From assembly GCF_000069785.1 (NCBI RefSeq), contig NC_010529.1, positions 186,001 through 250,000 on the forward strand: 64,000 bases of DNA. The letters are read 5' to 3'. The notes beneath the pieces are model-generated. The model saw nothing but the letters and a program-made list of their open reading frames with translations. It had not been told where the DNA came from and ran no database searches. Source of the stretch: Cupriavidus taiwanensis LMG 19424 (GTDB lineage Bacteria; Pseudomonadota; Gammaproteobacteria; Burkholderiales; Burkholderiaceae). The position numbers and the translations under genes were made by a program. This document shows, piece after piece, positions 9,085 through 16,807 of this stretch (position 1 is the stretch's first letter; each line of letters starts with the position of its first letter).

Positions 9085-9702
9085 ATGGCCAACAGCCGGT
9101 TCGCTTCGCACGTACGCTTGTGGTTGATCGTCTCGCCGTTGATGATCTGCACCCTGGCGCCGTTCATGCAGAACGATCGCGCCTTCGAAATCAGTGAGGC
9201 CGAACAGGCGTCGGTTGAACGCGTGCTCGGCCAGGAAAGGGCGGATATCGTCGTTTCGCTGGCCAACGCCCGCTTTCACAAATGGTTCATCGACAGCGGT
9301 GCGGTCAAGGCATCGTTCACCGGCTCCGACGGCCAGACCAGTTTCTCCGACGGGGGCGCCGCCGCCTTCGGCAGAGGTTGGATGCAGCATTTCTGGCTGA
9401 CGATCTACCGTGCGGTGTACCGGGCCGCGGTGGCTCATCACTGGGTTCTCGGCGCGATCGTCCTGCTCGTTGCGTTATTTAACGACGGGACCGTATCGCG
9501 AAAGATTCGCGCCGCCGGGGCTGGGTTCGCCAATCCGGTGACATTCCACGTTGCGGCCCATGGATTGACGCTCTGCTTCGGCTTCGGGACGTCTGCCCTG
9601 CTGTTACCCCTTCCCATGCTGGCGACCTGGTGGACCTTTGGTGTCTGCCTGATTGGCCTGCTCTGCTGGCGCCTTGCGGCGTCTTTCCATGTCGGCAAGT
9701 AG
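9085..9702 (+). CDS. DUF4400-type conjugative element membrane protein
   Basis: A 205-residue protein with an N-terminal membrane segment (about 10-28), a periplasmic-type region containing N-A-R-F-H-K-W-F, and three further hydrophobic segments (about 120-136, 150-170 and 175-195). The layout and the A-R-F-x-x-W motif fit DUF4400, a family of membrane proteins found beside coupling proteins in integrating conjugative elements and MOBH plasmids; their role is unknown. It starts 1 base after the upstream stop. Confidence 0.62.
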   Translation: MANSRFASHVRLWLIVSPLMICTLAPFMQNDRAFEISEAEQASVERVLGQERADIVVSLANARFHKWFIDSGAVKASFTGSDGQTSFSDGGAAAFGRGWMQHFWLTIYRAVYRAAVAHHWVLGAIVLLVALFNDGTVSRKIRAAGAGFANPVTFHVAAHGLTLCFGFGTSALLLPLPMLATWWTFGVCLIGLLCWRLAASFHVGK

Positions 9703-9756
9703 CCGGTGCCGTAACGACTACCAAGGCCGGTGCCCGGCCACATATTGGAGAACATC

Positions 9757-10608
9757 ATGACCACGACCGATTTGACCCCCGCCGAAGAGACCCTGCAGCA
9801 ATCCGCGCCGACCGACGTAGCTGCTGCGCCGCTCGTCGCAACACCTCCAACGCTTGGCGCAATTGACAGTTCTGGCGACGTCGAGACCGAACTCGCGGAG
9901 ATGGAGCAATCGGCCGACGCACTGCGCCAGGAAGGTCTGATCTCGACAGCGGATCATGAGGAGCGCAAGGCTCAGGTGGAGCGCACCCGTAACCTTTTTC
10001 GGGACCTGGCGCCTGAAGACCGCCAAGCGATCGTTCGACGCCGGCGCGAGCTCGGCCTGCAGATCCTCAATCGCGAGCTTGCCGGTGCGGCAGTTGTTCC
10101 AGTGGCGCTCAAGCTCAATCACACCCGCCTGCGGCCGCTGTTCGAGCAATGGTGGCCGTACATGAACCGGATGTCGTTGAACCTGCAGCGCTTCGGAGCT
10201 GCCACGTTCTCGCGCTCTGAATTGTCGACACTCGAAAACTACCTGGAGCGCGAACTCTCGAAGATTGAGGATTATGTGGACGAGCAATTGCGAGTGGCGA
10301 AAGCCTACCGCGAACAACGGGAACAGGAAATGCGCGCACAAGGCGAGATCGTGTTTGTGCCGACAATCCAGCGCCCCTCCCTTTCACTCGAGGTTCAAGC
10401 CTATTCGCGGTTCTCCGTGCGCGCACTGCAGGTTCTGATCAAGTTCGATCAAACCATGGACCAGTTCGACTTCATGGTCTGGAACGGCATCCGTGACCAG
10501 AGCGACGTCAACGACGAGGTCACTCGCTTCCTGCGCAAGTTCCAGCCGCTGGGGCTGCGCAGCTACACCACGCACCTGAAGCTAATGACGACTGTGCGCG
10601 GGATGTAA
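9757..10608 (+). CDS. Hypothetical helical protein at the end of the transfer operon
   Basis: A 283-residue protein. ATG 9757 is chosen because TTGGAG lies at the right distance; an in-frame ATG at 9730 has no such site. The sequence is Glu/Arg/Gln rich with long predicted helices, for example around R-R-R-E-L-G-L-Q-I-L-N and the run E-R-E-L-S-K-I-E-D-Y-V-D-E-Q-L, which suggests coiled coils. No signal peptide, membrane segment or known motif is seen. A 54-base gap separates it from the DUF4400 gene, so it is likely the last gene of the operon. Function unknown. Confidence 0.6.
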   Translation: MTTTDLTPAEETLQQSAPTDVAAAPLVATPPTLGAIDSSGDVETELAEMEQSADALRQEGLISTADHEERKAQVERTRNLFRDLAPEDRQAIVRRRRELGLQILNRELAGAAVVPVALKLNHTRLRPLFEQWWPYMNRMSLNLQRFGAATFSRSELSTLENYLERELSKIEDYVDEQLRVAKAYREQREQEMRAQGEIVFVPTIQRPSLSLEVQAYSRFSVRALQVLIKFDQTMDQFDFMVWNGIRDQSDVNDEVTRFLRKFQPLGLRSYTTHLKLMTTVRGM

Positions 10609-10797
10609 GCCCAAGTGTCACCTGGTGTGAGCACGTCACCCCAGAGGCAACAAGTTGTCCCGTGGGGGCACTTGCTATCACCCCGTGACAGATGGTCCCA
10701 CCAACATCAGCGCCCCAACTGCCTCGTATCTGTCTCGTAGTCGTACTTCGGGGCACTTGCTCACACGTGCTATCACCAGCACCACAACGGGATTCCA
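10609..10797. promoter_or_regulatory. Intergenic region with short related motifs before the helicase gene
   Basis: 189 bases without a gene. The string GGGGCACTTGCT occurs twice (near 10664 and 10752), each followed by ATCACC, the second time after a 10-base insertion CACACGTGCT. A third related stretch near the start reads GTGTGAGCACGT, nearly the reverse complement of that insertion. These could be operator half-sites for the helicase gene. No experimental or family knowledge supports this, so confidence is low. Confidence 0.25.
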
Positions 10798-12537
10798 ATG
10801 TCGCTCGAAAAGGTACTAGCAGTCCTTAATCCCGCCCAACGCGAAGTCGTGGACCTGCGTCAGCACTGCCTCGCCGTGGCGGTACCTGGAGCTGGAAAGA
10901 CGGCGACGATCGCTGCCAAGACCGCAGTCCTGCTTGCGGATCCGCATGTGACTGTGGGCGCAGTGACGTTCAGTAAGGACGCCGCGGTCGAGCTTCGCGA
11001 GCGGATACTCGCGCTTGCCGGATCAGCGACGAAGAGGCGACTGCTTGCTGGTACGTTCCATTCTCTCGCCTATAAGCAGCTTGGACGGCGCGACGGCGGC
11101 AGCGCGCCAGACGTCGCCACCGATGGCGATCGTACCGGGCTTCTGATCCAGGTTCTCTCTGACCTAGGGTTGGACTGGAAGGTGGAGGACGCCATCGCGG
11201 CGGTTGAAGCGATTAAGACCAACTTCGGCCAAGTGCAAAGCGGCAGCGCCGAAGAAGTGCTTTACCGTGGCTACCAAGATTCACTGGAGCGAAACGGCAA
11301 GATTGATTTTCAGGACATGCTTCGGCTAGCCGTGGAAGGCATGCAGAACGGCACCATCGAGCCGTATCCGTTCAGGTACCTCCTGGTCGACGAATTTCAG
11401 GACACTGACCCTCTCCAATATCAGTGGATCGCCTCGCATGCTCAGGCCGGATCGATTGTGACCGTTGTTGGCGATGATGATCAGAGCATCTATGGCTTCC
11501 GATCAGCGTTGGGCTTCCGCGGAATGGAATCCTTCATTCGTCAGTTTGACGCGCAGTCAGTGGTGTTGGGCAACAATTATCGCTGCCACGCAGAGATTCT
11601 TGGGGCGGCGGACCGAATCATCCGGAATAACCGCGACAGGATCCCAAAGGAACTGGTTGCGTACAAGGGCCCCGGCGGGAAGGTTCAGTTCCAGCGGTTC
11701 GCTGACGAGTATGCCGAGGCTGTCGCAGCGATGGAGCATCTGACGGCGGCGGTAAGGAATGGCCAATCGGCGGCAGTCCTTGCCCGGACCAACCGCATTC
11801 TCGACCCCGTCGAGGCGATATGCCGATCGCATGGCGTCAAGTATTTTCGGGCGTCCGGCAAGTCGATTCTGAACCGGCCTGAGGCCGCCCTCATGTGCAA
11901 TCTTCTGGAACTGGTCCAGAGGACGAAGAGTACCGGTGTGGACGCGCTGCTGTCCTTTGTCGGGATTGATACCCAAGAACTACGGCTCCTGCACAGCAAG
12001 GGCCGCGCGAATACAGAACAGCGCCAAAGAAAAGAGCTTCTGGAACTGGGCCTTTCGGAAGCATCGGCGGATCGCTATCGGGAACTTATGAAACGGCTTG
12101 TCGAGTGGCGAACGCTCTGCGACCGGCAGTTTTATTCGCTGGTGCTGGAAGGAGTGTACGAATGGATGATGCACCAGACCGACTCTGATCCTGCCCGCCG
12201 GGCCACGACCACGACGTTCGACGTACTGTCCCGGCTCAATGGTCCATTTTCCGACAGGCTGGAGTTCCTGCGCCGCAGCAACAATGAGCCGGCGCCGGAT
12301 GCGTTGATCCTAACAACCATGCACAGCTCCAAGGGGCTAGAGTGGGATCGGGTATGGATCATCCGGGCCGAGGAAACCGTTGTGCCCGATGAGAAAAGCA
12401 CCGAATCGGAAGAGCGTCGCTTGTTCTACGTAGCAGTGACGAGAGCACGTGAGGATCTGCGGCTATCGATGGCCAAGAAGAATCCGACCTCTCCCTTTGT
12501 CTTAGAGGCAGGCCTTGATGCGTTGACCACTACATGA
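10798..12537 (+). CDS. UvrD/Rep-type superfamily 1 DNA helicase
   Basis: A 579-residue ATP-dependent helicase. Visible motifs are Q-motif/Walker A P-G-A-G-K-T (residues 30-35), motif Ia V-T-F-S-K-D-A-A, Walker B L-L-V-D-E-F-Q-D-T, motif III G-D-D-D-Q-S-I-Y-G-F-R, motif IV N-Y-R-C, motif V T-M-H-S-S-K-G-L-E-W and motif VI V-A-V-T-R-A-R-E. It is shorter than chromosomal UvrD (about 720 residues), matching the compact helicases carried on plasmids and islands. It is separated by 189 bases from the transfer operon and probably has its own promoter. It may serve element replication, transfer or defence; the sequence does not decide which. Confidence 0.88.
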   Translation: MSLEKVLAVLNPAQREVVDLRQHCLAVAVPGAGKTATIAAKTAVLLADPHVTVGAVTFSKDAAVELRERILALAGSATKRRLLAGTFHSLAYKQLGRRDGGSAPDVATDGDRTGLLIQVLSDLGLDWKVEDAIAAVEAIKTNFGQVQSGSAEEVLYRGYQDSLERNGKIDFQDMLRLAVEGMQNGTIEPYPFRYLLVDEFQDTDPLQYQWIASHAQAGSIVTVVGDDDQSIYGFRSALGFRGMESFIRQFDAQSVVLGNNYRCHAEILGAADRIIRNNRDRIPKELVAYKGPGGKVQFQRFADEYAEAVAAMEHLTAAVRNGQSAAVLARTNRILDPVEAICRSHGVKYFRASGKSILNRPEAALMCNLLELVQRTKSTGVDALLSFVGIDTQELRLLHSKGRANTEQRQRKELLELGLSEASADRYRELMKRLVEWRTLCDRQFYSLVLEGVYEWMMHQTDSDPARRATTTTFDVLSRLNGPFSDRLEFLRRSNNEPAPDALILTTMHSSKGLEWDRVWIIRAEETVVPDEKSTESEERRLFYVAVTRAREDLRLSMAKKNPTSPFVLEAGLDALTTT

Positions 12538-12808
12538 CGACGCAAAAGATGTAGCGCAGTGATCCGGTATTTTTGCGACCTGCAAACGGGAAAAGTGCAA
12601 GGAAGGATGACCTTGTCGTGTTTGATGAAAAGTAATCCCTAAATCGACCTGAGGGCCTTCTACTTGTCCGCCACGTACAAGTACGACTCGGCCTCGCGGA
12701 TTTCCAAGGAAAAGTGAATGAGACTTCAACCAACGAAAAAAAACCTGGAGCTGCAAGACTTATACCCTGCAGGTACATAGTTGCAGTGGGGAGCCGCCAG
12801 AGACCTAT
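12538..12808. other. Gene-free spacer between helicase gene and IS-A copy 1
   Basis: 271 bases after the helicase stop with no supported gene, ending in CTAT immediately before the IS-A end. An A8 run occurs near 12736. I see no repeat, RNA or regulatory element that I can name. Confidence 0.4.
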
Positions 12809-12822
12809 CAGGCTGCTGAAGT

Positions 12823-12863
12823 ACTCATCGCGCTAGCGATGAGTTTTTCCCCGCAAGGCGGGG
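12823..12863 (+). terminator. Tandem hairpins inside the IS-A left end
   Basis: ACTCATCGC and GCGATGAGT form a 9-bp stem around GCTA and run into T5, like a Rho-independent terminator on the plus strand. A second stem, CCCCGC/GCGGGG, follows at 12849-12863. They would stop outside transcription entering the element antisense to its transposase gene. The same pair is present in copies 2 and 4. In the remnant at 40024 the loop of the first hairpin is the point where IS-B inserted. Confidence 0.55.
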
Positions 12864-12950
12864 AGCGCTGTTTTTCACAATCCGGAAGCCGGACGTCACT
12901 GCCTCGGCTTTTTCCGCGTTTTGGCGCCCATTCCGGCCTCATTAGCGCGA

Positions 12951-14051
12951 TTACTGCAACTGCGGACGGATTTGTCCCAGCGAGCGCATGCGCACGAGGT
13001 GGTAGGCGGCCATGCTCAGCACAAACATCTGATCGACTTTCTTCAGACCGCGCACCATCACCTGACGCATGCGCCCCACGGTCTTGACCCACCCGAAGCC
13101 CTGTTCGATCAGCTTGCGCTTTTGTTGCGAGACGGCATAACCGGCGCTGGAAGCAATGGCATCAGGAACGGCCGAGCGACGACCCGATGTGTTCTGCGCC
13201 ACGTGGGGCGTCACCTTCATTTCCAGGCAGGCCTCAATGAACTCGTGCGCGTCATAGCCCTTGTCCGCGCCCACGGTGACTTCCACATTCAGGTCTTCAA
13301 TCACCTGCCTGGCATCGTTAAGCATGACCTTTGCGGCCTCCCGCTCGGCGTGTCCGTCCGCCTTGGTCACCATGGCGCTAACCACCAGGCCATGGCGGTT
13401 GTCGCTCAGGGTATGACCCATGTAGCGCAGCTCACTGGATGTCTTGCCCTTGCGGTAGAGCTTGGCATCGGGATCGGTCTTGGATTCGTGTGTCTCGTTG
13501 CTGCGCTTGCGACCTTTGAAGCTGCCGCCGGCGTCATCGTCTTGGTCGTCGCCATCCTTGCGCACGAAGCTCTTGTGGCCTGCCCACGCCTGTATCAGCG
13601 TGCCGTCCACGCTGAAGTGCTCACCCGACAGCCAGTTCTTCTTCTGCGCGATGGCCAGCACCTCGTTGAAAAACTGGATCACCGCATCATGCTTGATCAG
13701 TCGCTCGCGGTTCTTGGTGAAGACCGTGGGCACCCAAACTGAGTCGTCCATCGACAGCCCGATGAACCAGCGAAACAGCAGGTTGTATTGCGTCTGCTCC
13801 ATGAGCTGGCGCTCAGAGCGAATGCTGTAGAGCACCTGCAGCAGCATGGCCCGCAGCAACTTCTCCGGCGCGATACTGGGGCGGCCACCCTTGATATCGG
13901 CCTCGTACATCTGCGCGAACAGCCGGTCCATCTTCACCAGCGCCTGGTTGGCCATAGTCCGGATCGAGCGCAGCGGATGGGACTGCGGCACGAAATCCTC
14001 CAGCCTCCGCATAGTGAACAAGCTTTCCGTGAAGGTATCTGCGCCGCGCAT
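12951..14051 (-). CDS. IS-A transposase (IS5 family), copy 1
   Basis: A 366-residue DDE transposase from ATG 14051 (an in-frame TTG at 14078 would add nine residues). The N-terminal helical domain contains the G-R-P-S-I-A-P-E-K-L-L-R-A-M segment typical of IS5-type transposases. Catalytic candidates are Asp in F-S-V-D-G-T-L-I-Q, Asp in G-A-D-K-G-Y-D and Glu in K-L-I-E-Q-G-F-G-W. The frame is intact, so the copy is probably active. Differences from the other copies are a few single residues, for example Ser or Asn in G-G-[SN]-F-K-G and Pro or Ala in A-V-[PA]-D-A-I. Confidence 0.9.
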   Translation of the reverse strand: MRGADTFTESLFTMRRLEDFVPQSHPLRSIRTMANQALVKMDRLFAQMYEADIKGGRPSIAPEKLLRAMLLQVLYSIRSERQLMEQTQYNLLFRWFIGLSMDDSVWVPTVFTKNRERLIKHDAVIQFFNEVLAIAQKKNWLSGEHFSVDGTLIQAWAGHKSFVRKDGDDQDDDAGGSFKGRKRSNETHESKTDPDAKLYRKGKTSSELRYMGHTLSDNRHGLVVSAMVTKADGHAEREAAKVMLNDARQVIEDLNVEVTVGADKGYDAHEFIEACLEMKVTPHVAQNTSGRRSAVPDAIASSAGYAVSQQKRKLIEQGFGWVKTVGRMRQVMVRGLKKVDQMFVLSMAAYHLVRMRSLGQIRPQLQ

Positions 14052-14135
14052 GAATGTGGGATTGGATGGGATCCTCAAAGCAACGCTTCAGCCAGTCGTC
14101 GCGCTGACGTCCGCTGGAGGTATTTCAGCGGCCTG

Positions 14136-14623
14136 CTAGCTTGCTTGAGCGGAAATGACTCTTTACTGTGGTGAGGTGACAAGCCCCCGATTTCATGTGC
14201 CATAAAATCCCCATGATCTATTGGGTAGTTTGACCATTTCAGGCTCCGATGGCGTTATCGAAATATTAAATTTGTATGACTGTAGTTTCCAAAACGCCTT
14301 GGCCCCTTTTTCGTGCTTTCGACACCTACTTCAAACTGAGTTCTTCGGCACAACATTCCTGACTATAGGATCTTTCCTCATCTCATTAGATCTTGATTTA
14401 GATCAAGCAATGACGAGTTGAAGTCGATCGTCCTATGTCTTCGCATAGCTTGGCATATAAACTTTTATCTCTATCTCTCTAGGAGACGAAGCACGAACAA
14501 ATGACGCTTCATAAATTTGTTATTTGATTGCATGAATTCATACCCCACAATTTAGCCTAGGATCGTCTGCATTTAGCATCAAAGTGTCATGAAATTTCGT
14601 TTTTTTAATTCATGGAGAGTGCC
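14136..14623. other. AT-rich gene-free region upstream of the small peptide gene
   Basis: 488 bases clearly richer in A and T than the surrounding DNA, with no open frame I can support. TTTAGATCAAGC and similar AT tracts lie near 14390-14405. It probably contains the promoter of the small peptide gene at 14624, but no clear -35/-10 pair is assigned. Confidence 0.35.
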
Positions 14624-14779
14624 ATGCGCAAGAGGATTAAAAAATTGGGGGTCGTTGGTTTAATGACGGCGACCGTGCTGTTCGGCGCTATGCCTGCATT
14701 CGCAGCGGAAATGGAGGGCTGGTCCGATAACTGTTTGTTCTTGGAGATCGGAAAGGGTGATTTTAGGATTTGTTTGTAA
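14624..14779 (+). CDS. 51-residue secreted peptide, unknown function
   Basis: ATG 14624 follows GGAGAG at a suitable distance; the gene stops at TAA 14777-14779. The product begins M-R-K-R-I-K-K, continues with a hydrophobic core (about residues 8-23) and ends the signal at A-M-P-A-F-A, an ideal signal peptidase I site. The predicted mature peptide is about 24 residues, from A-E-M-E-G-W to the C-terminus R-I-C-L. It is acidic and has two cysteines 13 residues apart that could form a disulphide loop. It sits alone between IS-A and IS256 in AT-rich DNA. I recognise no family. It could be a secreted signal, a toxin or a remnant; only the secretion signal is visible. Confidence 0.55.
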   Translation: MRKRIKKLGVVGLMTATVLFGAMPAFAAEMEGWSDNCLFLEIGKGDFRICL

Positions 14780-15084
14780 CGCTGACAGGGCATAGAGCTG
14801 CAGCGCTGATATCTATCAAGGGCAGCGTCATCAGAACGCACCAATGTTAGCTGAATAAACCTTCCACATGCCGCTTTTTGTCTGATTGTGCAGCGAGTGG
14901 AGGGCTCCCCTCCCCTGGCGCAGACCGGTTGGTTTCTTGTTCAGCAAGGAATACCGGGGAAGGCGGCGCGGATTCTTGAAGAAGACGGGATTTTGAGGCC
15001 CGTATTCCCCGTTCCGATAGCCGAAGGCCCGGGACCTGTCAGAAATTTTGTGTTTAGGGCATAACATGTCGCCAAGGAGCATGT

Positions 15085-16344
15085 ATGCCACGCAAAACCA
15101 AGACCAGCCAGGCCGCCGACCGTGAGCTGCCGACCATTCCCGAGGACCTGATTGCCCATTTCGTTAAGGGTCCGATGACCGCCGAGGCGGTGCAGGACGC
15201 CTCGATGGCGTTCAAGAAGGCCCTGATCGAGCGCGCCCTGGGGGCCGAGCTCGGCCATCATCTGGGCTACCCGGCTGGCGCCGAGCGCCCGGCCGGCACG
15301 GCCAACCAGCGCAATGGCAAGAGCGCCAAGACGGTTCTGACCGACGACGGGCCGCTGCGGTTAGACATCCCTCGCGATCGCGACGGCAGCTTTGATCCGA
15401 TCCTGATTCCCAAGCACGAGCGGCGCTTCACCGGGTTCGACGACAAGATCATCGCCATGTATGCGCGCGGCATGACCTTGCGCGAGATCCAGGCGTTTCT
15501 GGCCGAACAGTACGGCACCGAGGTCTCGCCCGAGTTCATCAGTTCGGTGACCGATGCGGTCATGGACGAGGTCACCGCCTGGCAGGCCCGTCCGCTGGAG
15601 GTGATGTACCCGGTGGTGTTCTTCGACGCGCTGCGGGTCAAGATGCGCGAGGACGGCGTGGTGCGCAACAAGGCCGTCTACCTGGCCTTGGGCGTGCTGC
15701 CCGACGGCACGCGCGACATCCTGGGCCTGTGGATCGAGACTACCGAAGGCGCCAAGTTCTGGATGAAGGTGTTCAACGACCTGAAGACCCGGGGTACCCA
15801 AGACATCCTGATCGCGGTGACCGATGGCCTTAAGGGCATGGAACAGGCCCTGGCCGCGGTGTTCCCGAACACCACCCTGCAGACCTGCATCGTGCATCTG
15901 ATCCGCAACAGCCTGGAGTACGCCAACTGGAAGGAGCGCCGCGCCGTGGCGGCGGCGCTCAAGCCCGTGTACACGGCCCCCACGGTCGAGGCCGCGCTGG
16001 CCGAGTTGGCGGCCTTCGAGAACGGGGAATGGGGTCGGCGGTATGCACCGATCGGCGCATCCTGGCGTCGCGCCTGGGATCAGGTGATCCCGTTCTTTAC
16101 GTTCCCGCCGGCGATCCGCAAGATCATTTACACGACCAACGCGATCGAGAGCATCAACGCGCAGCTGCGCAAGATCATCAAGACGCGCGGTCACTTCCCC
16201 AGCGACGAGGCGGCGACCAAGCTGCTGTGGCTGGCGCTGCGAAACATCACGGTGAAGTGGGGCAGTTCAACCCATGACTGGAAGGCTGCCATGAACCAGT
16301 TTGCGATCCTCTACGAGGAACGCTTCACCCACCCTTATCGTTAA
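15085..16344 (+). CDS. IS256-family transposase (mutator type)
   Basis: A 419-residue DDE transposase preceded by AAGGAG at a good distance. Catalytic candidates are Asp in V-F-F-D-A-L-R-V-K, Asp in A-V-T-D-G-L-K-G-M and Glu in T-T-N-A-I-E-S-I-N, the last being the hallmark C-terminal block of the mutator/IS256 family. The length is typical (about 400). The frame is intact and the element has intact ends, so it could still move. Confidence 0.93.
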   Translation: MPRKTKTSQAADRELPTIPEDLIAHFVKGPMTAEAVQDASMAFKKALIERALGAELGHHLGYPAGAERPAGTANQRNGKSAKTVLTDDGPLRLDIPRDRDGSFDPILIPKHERRFTGFDDKIIAMYARGMTLREIQAFLAEQYGTEVSPEFISSVTDAVMDEVTAWQARPLEVMYPVVFFDALRVKMREDGVVRNKAVYLALGVLPDGTRDILGLWIETTEGAKFWMKVFNDLKTRGTQDILIAVTDGLKGMEQALAAVFPNTTLQTCIVHLIRNSLEYANWKERRAVAAALKPVYTAPTVEAALAELAAFENGEWGRRYAPIGASWRRAWDQVIPFFTFPPAIRKIIYTTNAIESINAQLRKIIKTRGHFPSDEAATKLLWLALRNITVKWGSSTHDWKAAMNQFAILYEERFTHPYR

Positions 16345-16353
16345 GATATTGCT

Positions 16354-16383
16354 GGCTCACCGTTCCATCGACGGTGAGCCTTT
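16354..16383 (+). terminator. Hairpin after the IS256 transposase gene
   Basis: GGCTCACCGT and ACGGTGAGCC form a perfect 10-bp stem around a 7-base loop, ending in TTT. It lies 9 bases after the transposase stop, inside the element. The T run is short, so termination may be weak. Confidence 0.5.
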
Positions 16384-16415
16384 ACCTGCCCTGCACACAA
16401 AAAAACTGACAGGCC

Positions 16416-16807
16416 CAAGGCCCGGAGGTTCCGGGATAACCTGGATGCGACCACGGACCTTGCGCTGAGCCACATCGGAACCATGGTGAACAGCAAACAG
16501 ACGGCCCCGTGCCACCGTCCTGCAGAGGCTAATGGGGAAAGCCTGGGAGAACGACATCCTCGGCAGCTTACGCGCCACTGGTCATGCTCACGCAATCGCG
16601 TCAGCCCGCGCCAGGGCGAGCGTTCCCAGAGGCCGCTGTCCCAATCACGAAGGCGACGCCAGCAAGCACTGCCTTCCACAATTCGCTATTGACCTTCTTC
16701 CGTGCCATGACGCATAGCCACACTCAACGGGCAGATGACGACGACACGGTTTTGTTAGCCACACTTAGCACCGCAAGAGCGCGAAGGAATTGCCCATCTT
16801 TGAGGTC
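16416..16807 (-). other. Decayed host sequence interrupted by IS256
   Basis: 392 bases without an intact gene. On the minus strand an ATG at 16708 opens a 35-codon frame that reads like a signal peptide (V-L-A-G-V-A-F-V-I-G-T-A-A-S) and then stops near 16602. Further down another minus-strand frame runs through the IS256 target site and, with the element removed, continues at 15023 to about 14820. This looks like a broken gene for a secreted protein into which IS256 inserted. The product is not recognised. Confidence 0.3.

Larger units (their letters stand above)
12809..14135 (-). mobile_element. IS-A copy 1 (IS5-family insertion sequence, complete)
   Basis: 1327 bases bounded by imperfect inverted ends, CAGGCTGCTGAAGTAC on the left and, read inward from the right, CAGGCCGCTGAAATAC. 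Two hairpins lie just inside the left end. The flanks are CTAT (left) and CTAG (right), so only CTA is shared; copy 4 has perfect CTAA on both sides. Three near-identical copies occur at 31847, 43133 (truncated) and 51202, plus a 28-base remnant at 40024, so the element has multiplied recently. Confidence 0.88.
15032..16415 (+). mobile_element. IS256-family insertion sequence, complete
   Basis: 1384 bases with inverted ends GGACCTGTCAG (left) and GGGCCTGTCAG (right, read inward), each followed by a T-rich stretch and TGTGT. An 8-bp target duplication AAGGCCCG lies at 15024-15031 and again at 16416-16423, so this is a clean insertion. Fragments of a related element occur at 35962 and 48782. 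Confidence 0.9.

Noticed and set aside
12921..13742. 273-codon open frames opposite each IS-A transposase
   Set aside because: Same antisense shadow pattern in all four copies; no ribosome-binding site or family pattern.
12805..14139. CTAT/CTAG flanks of IS-A copies 1 and 2 as target duplications
   Set aside because: The fourth base differs on the two sides; only CTA is shared, so I do not claim an exact duplication for these copies.
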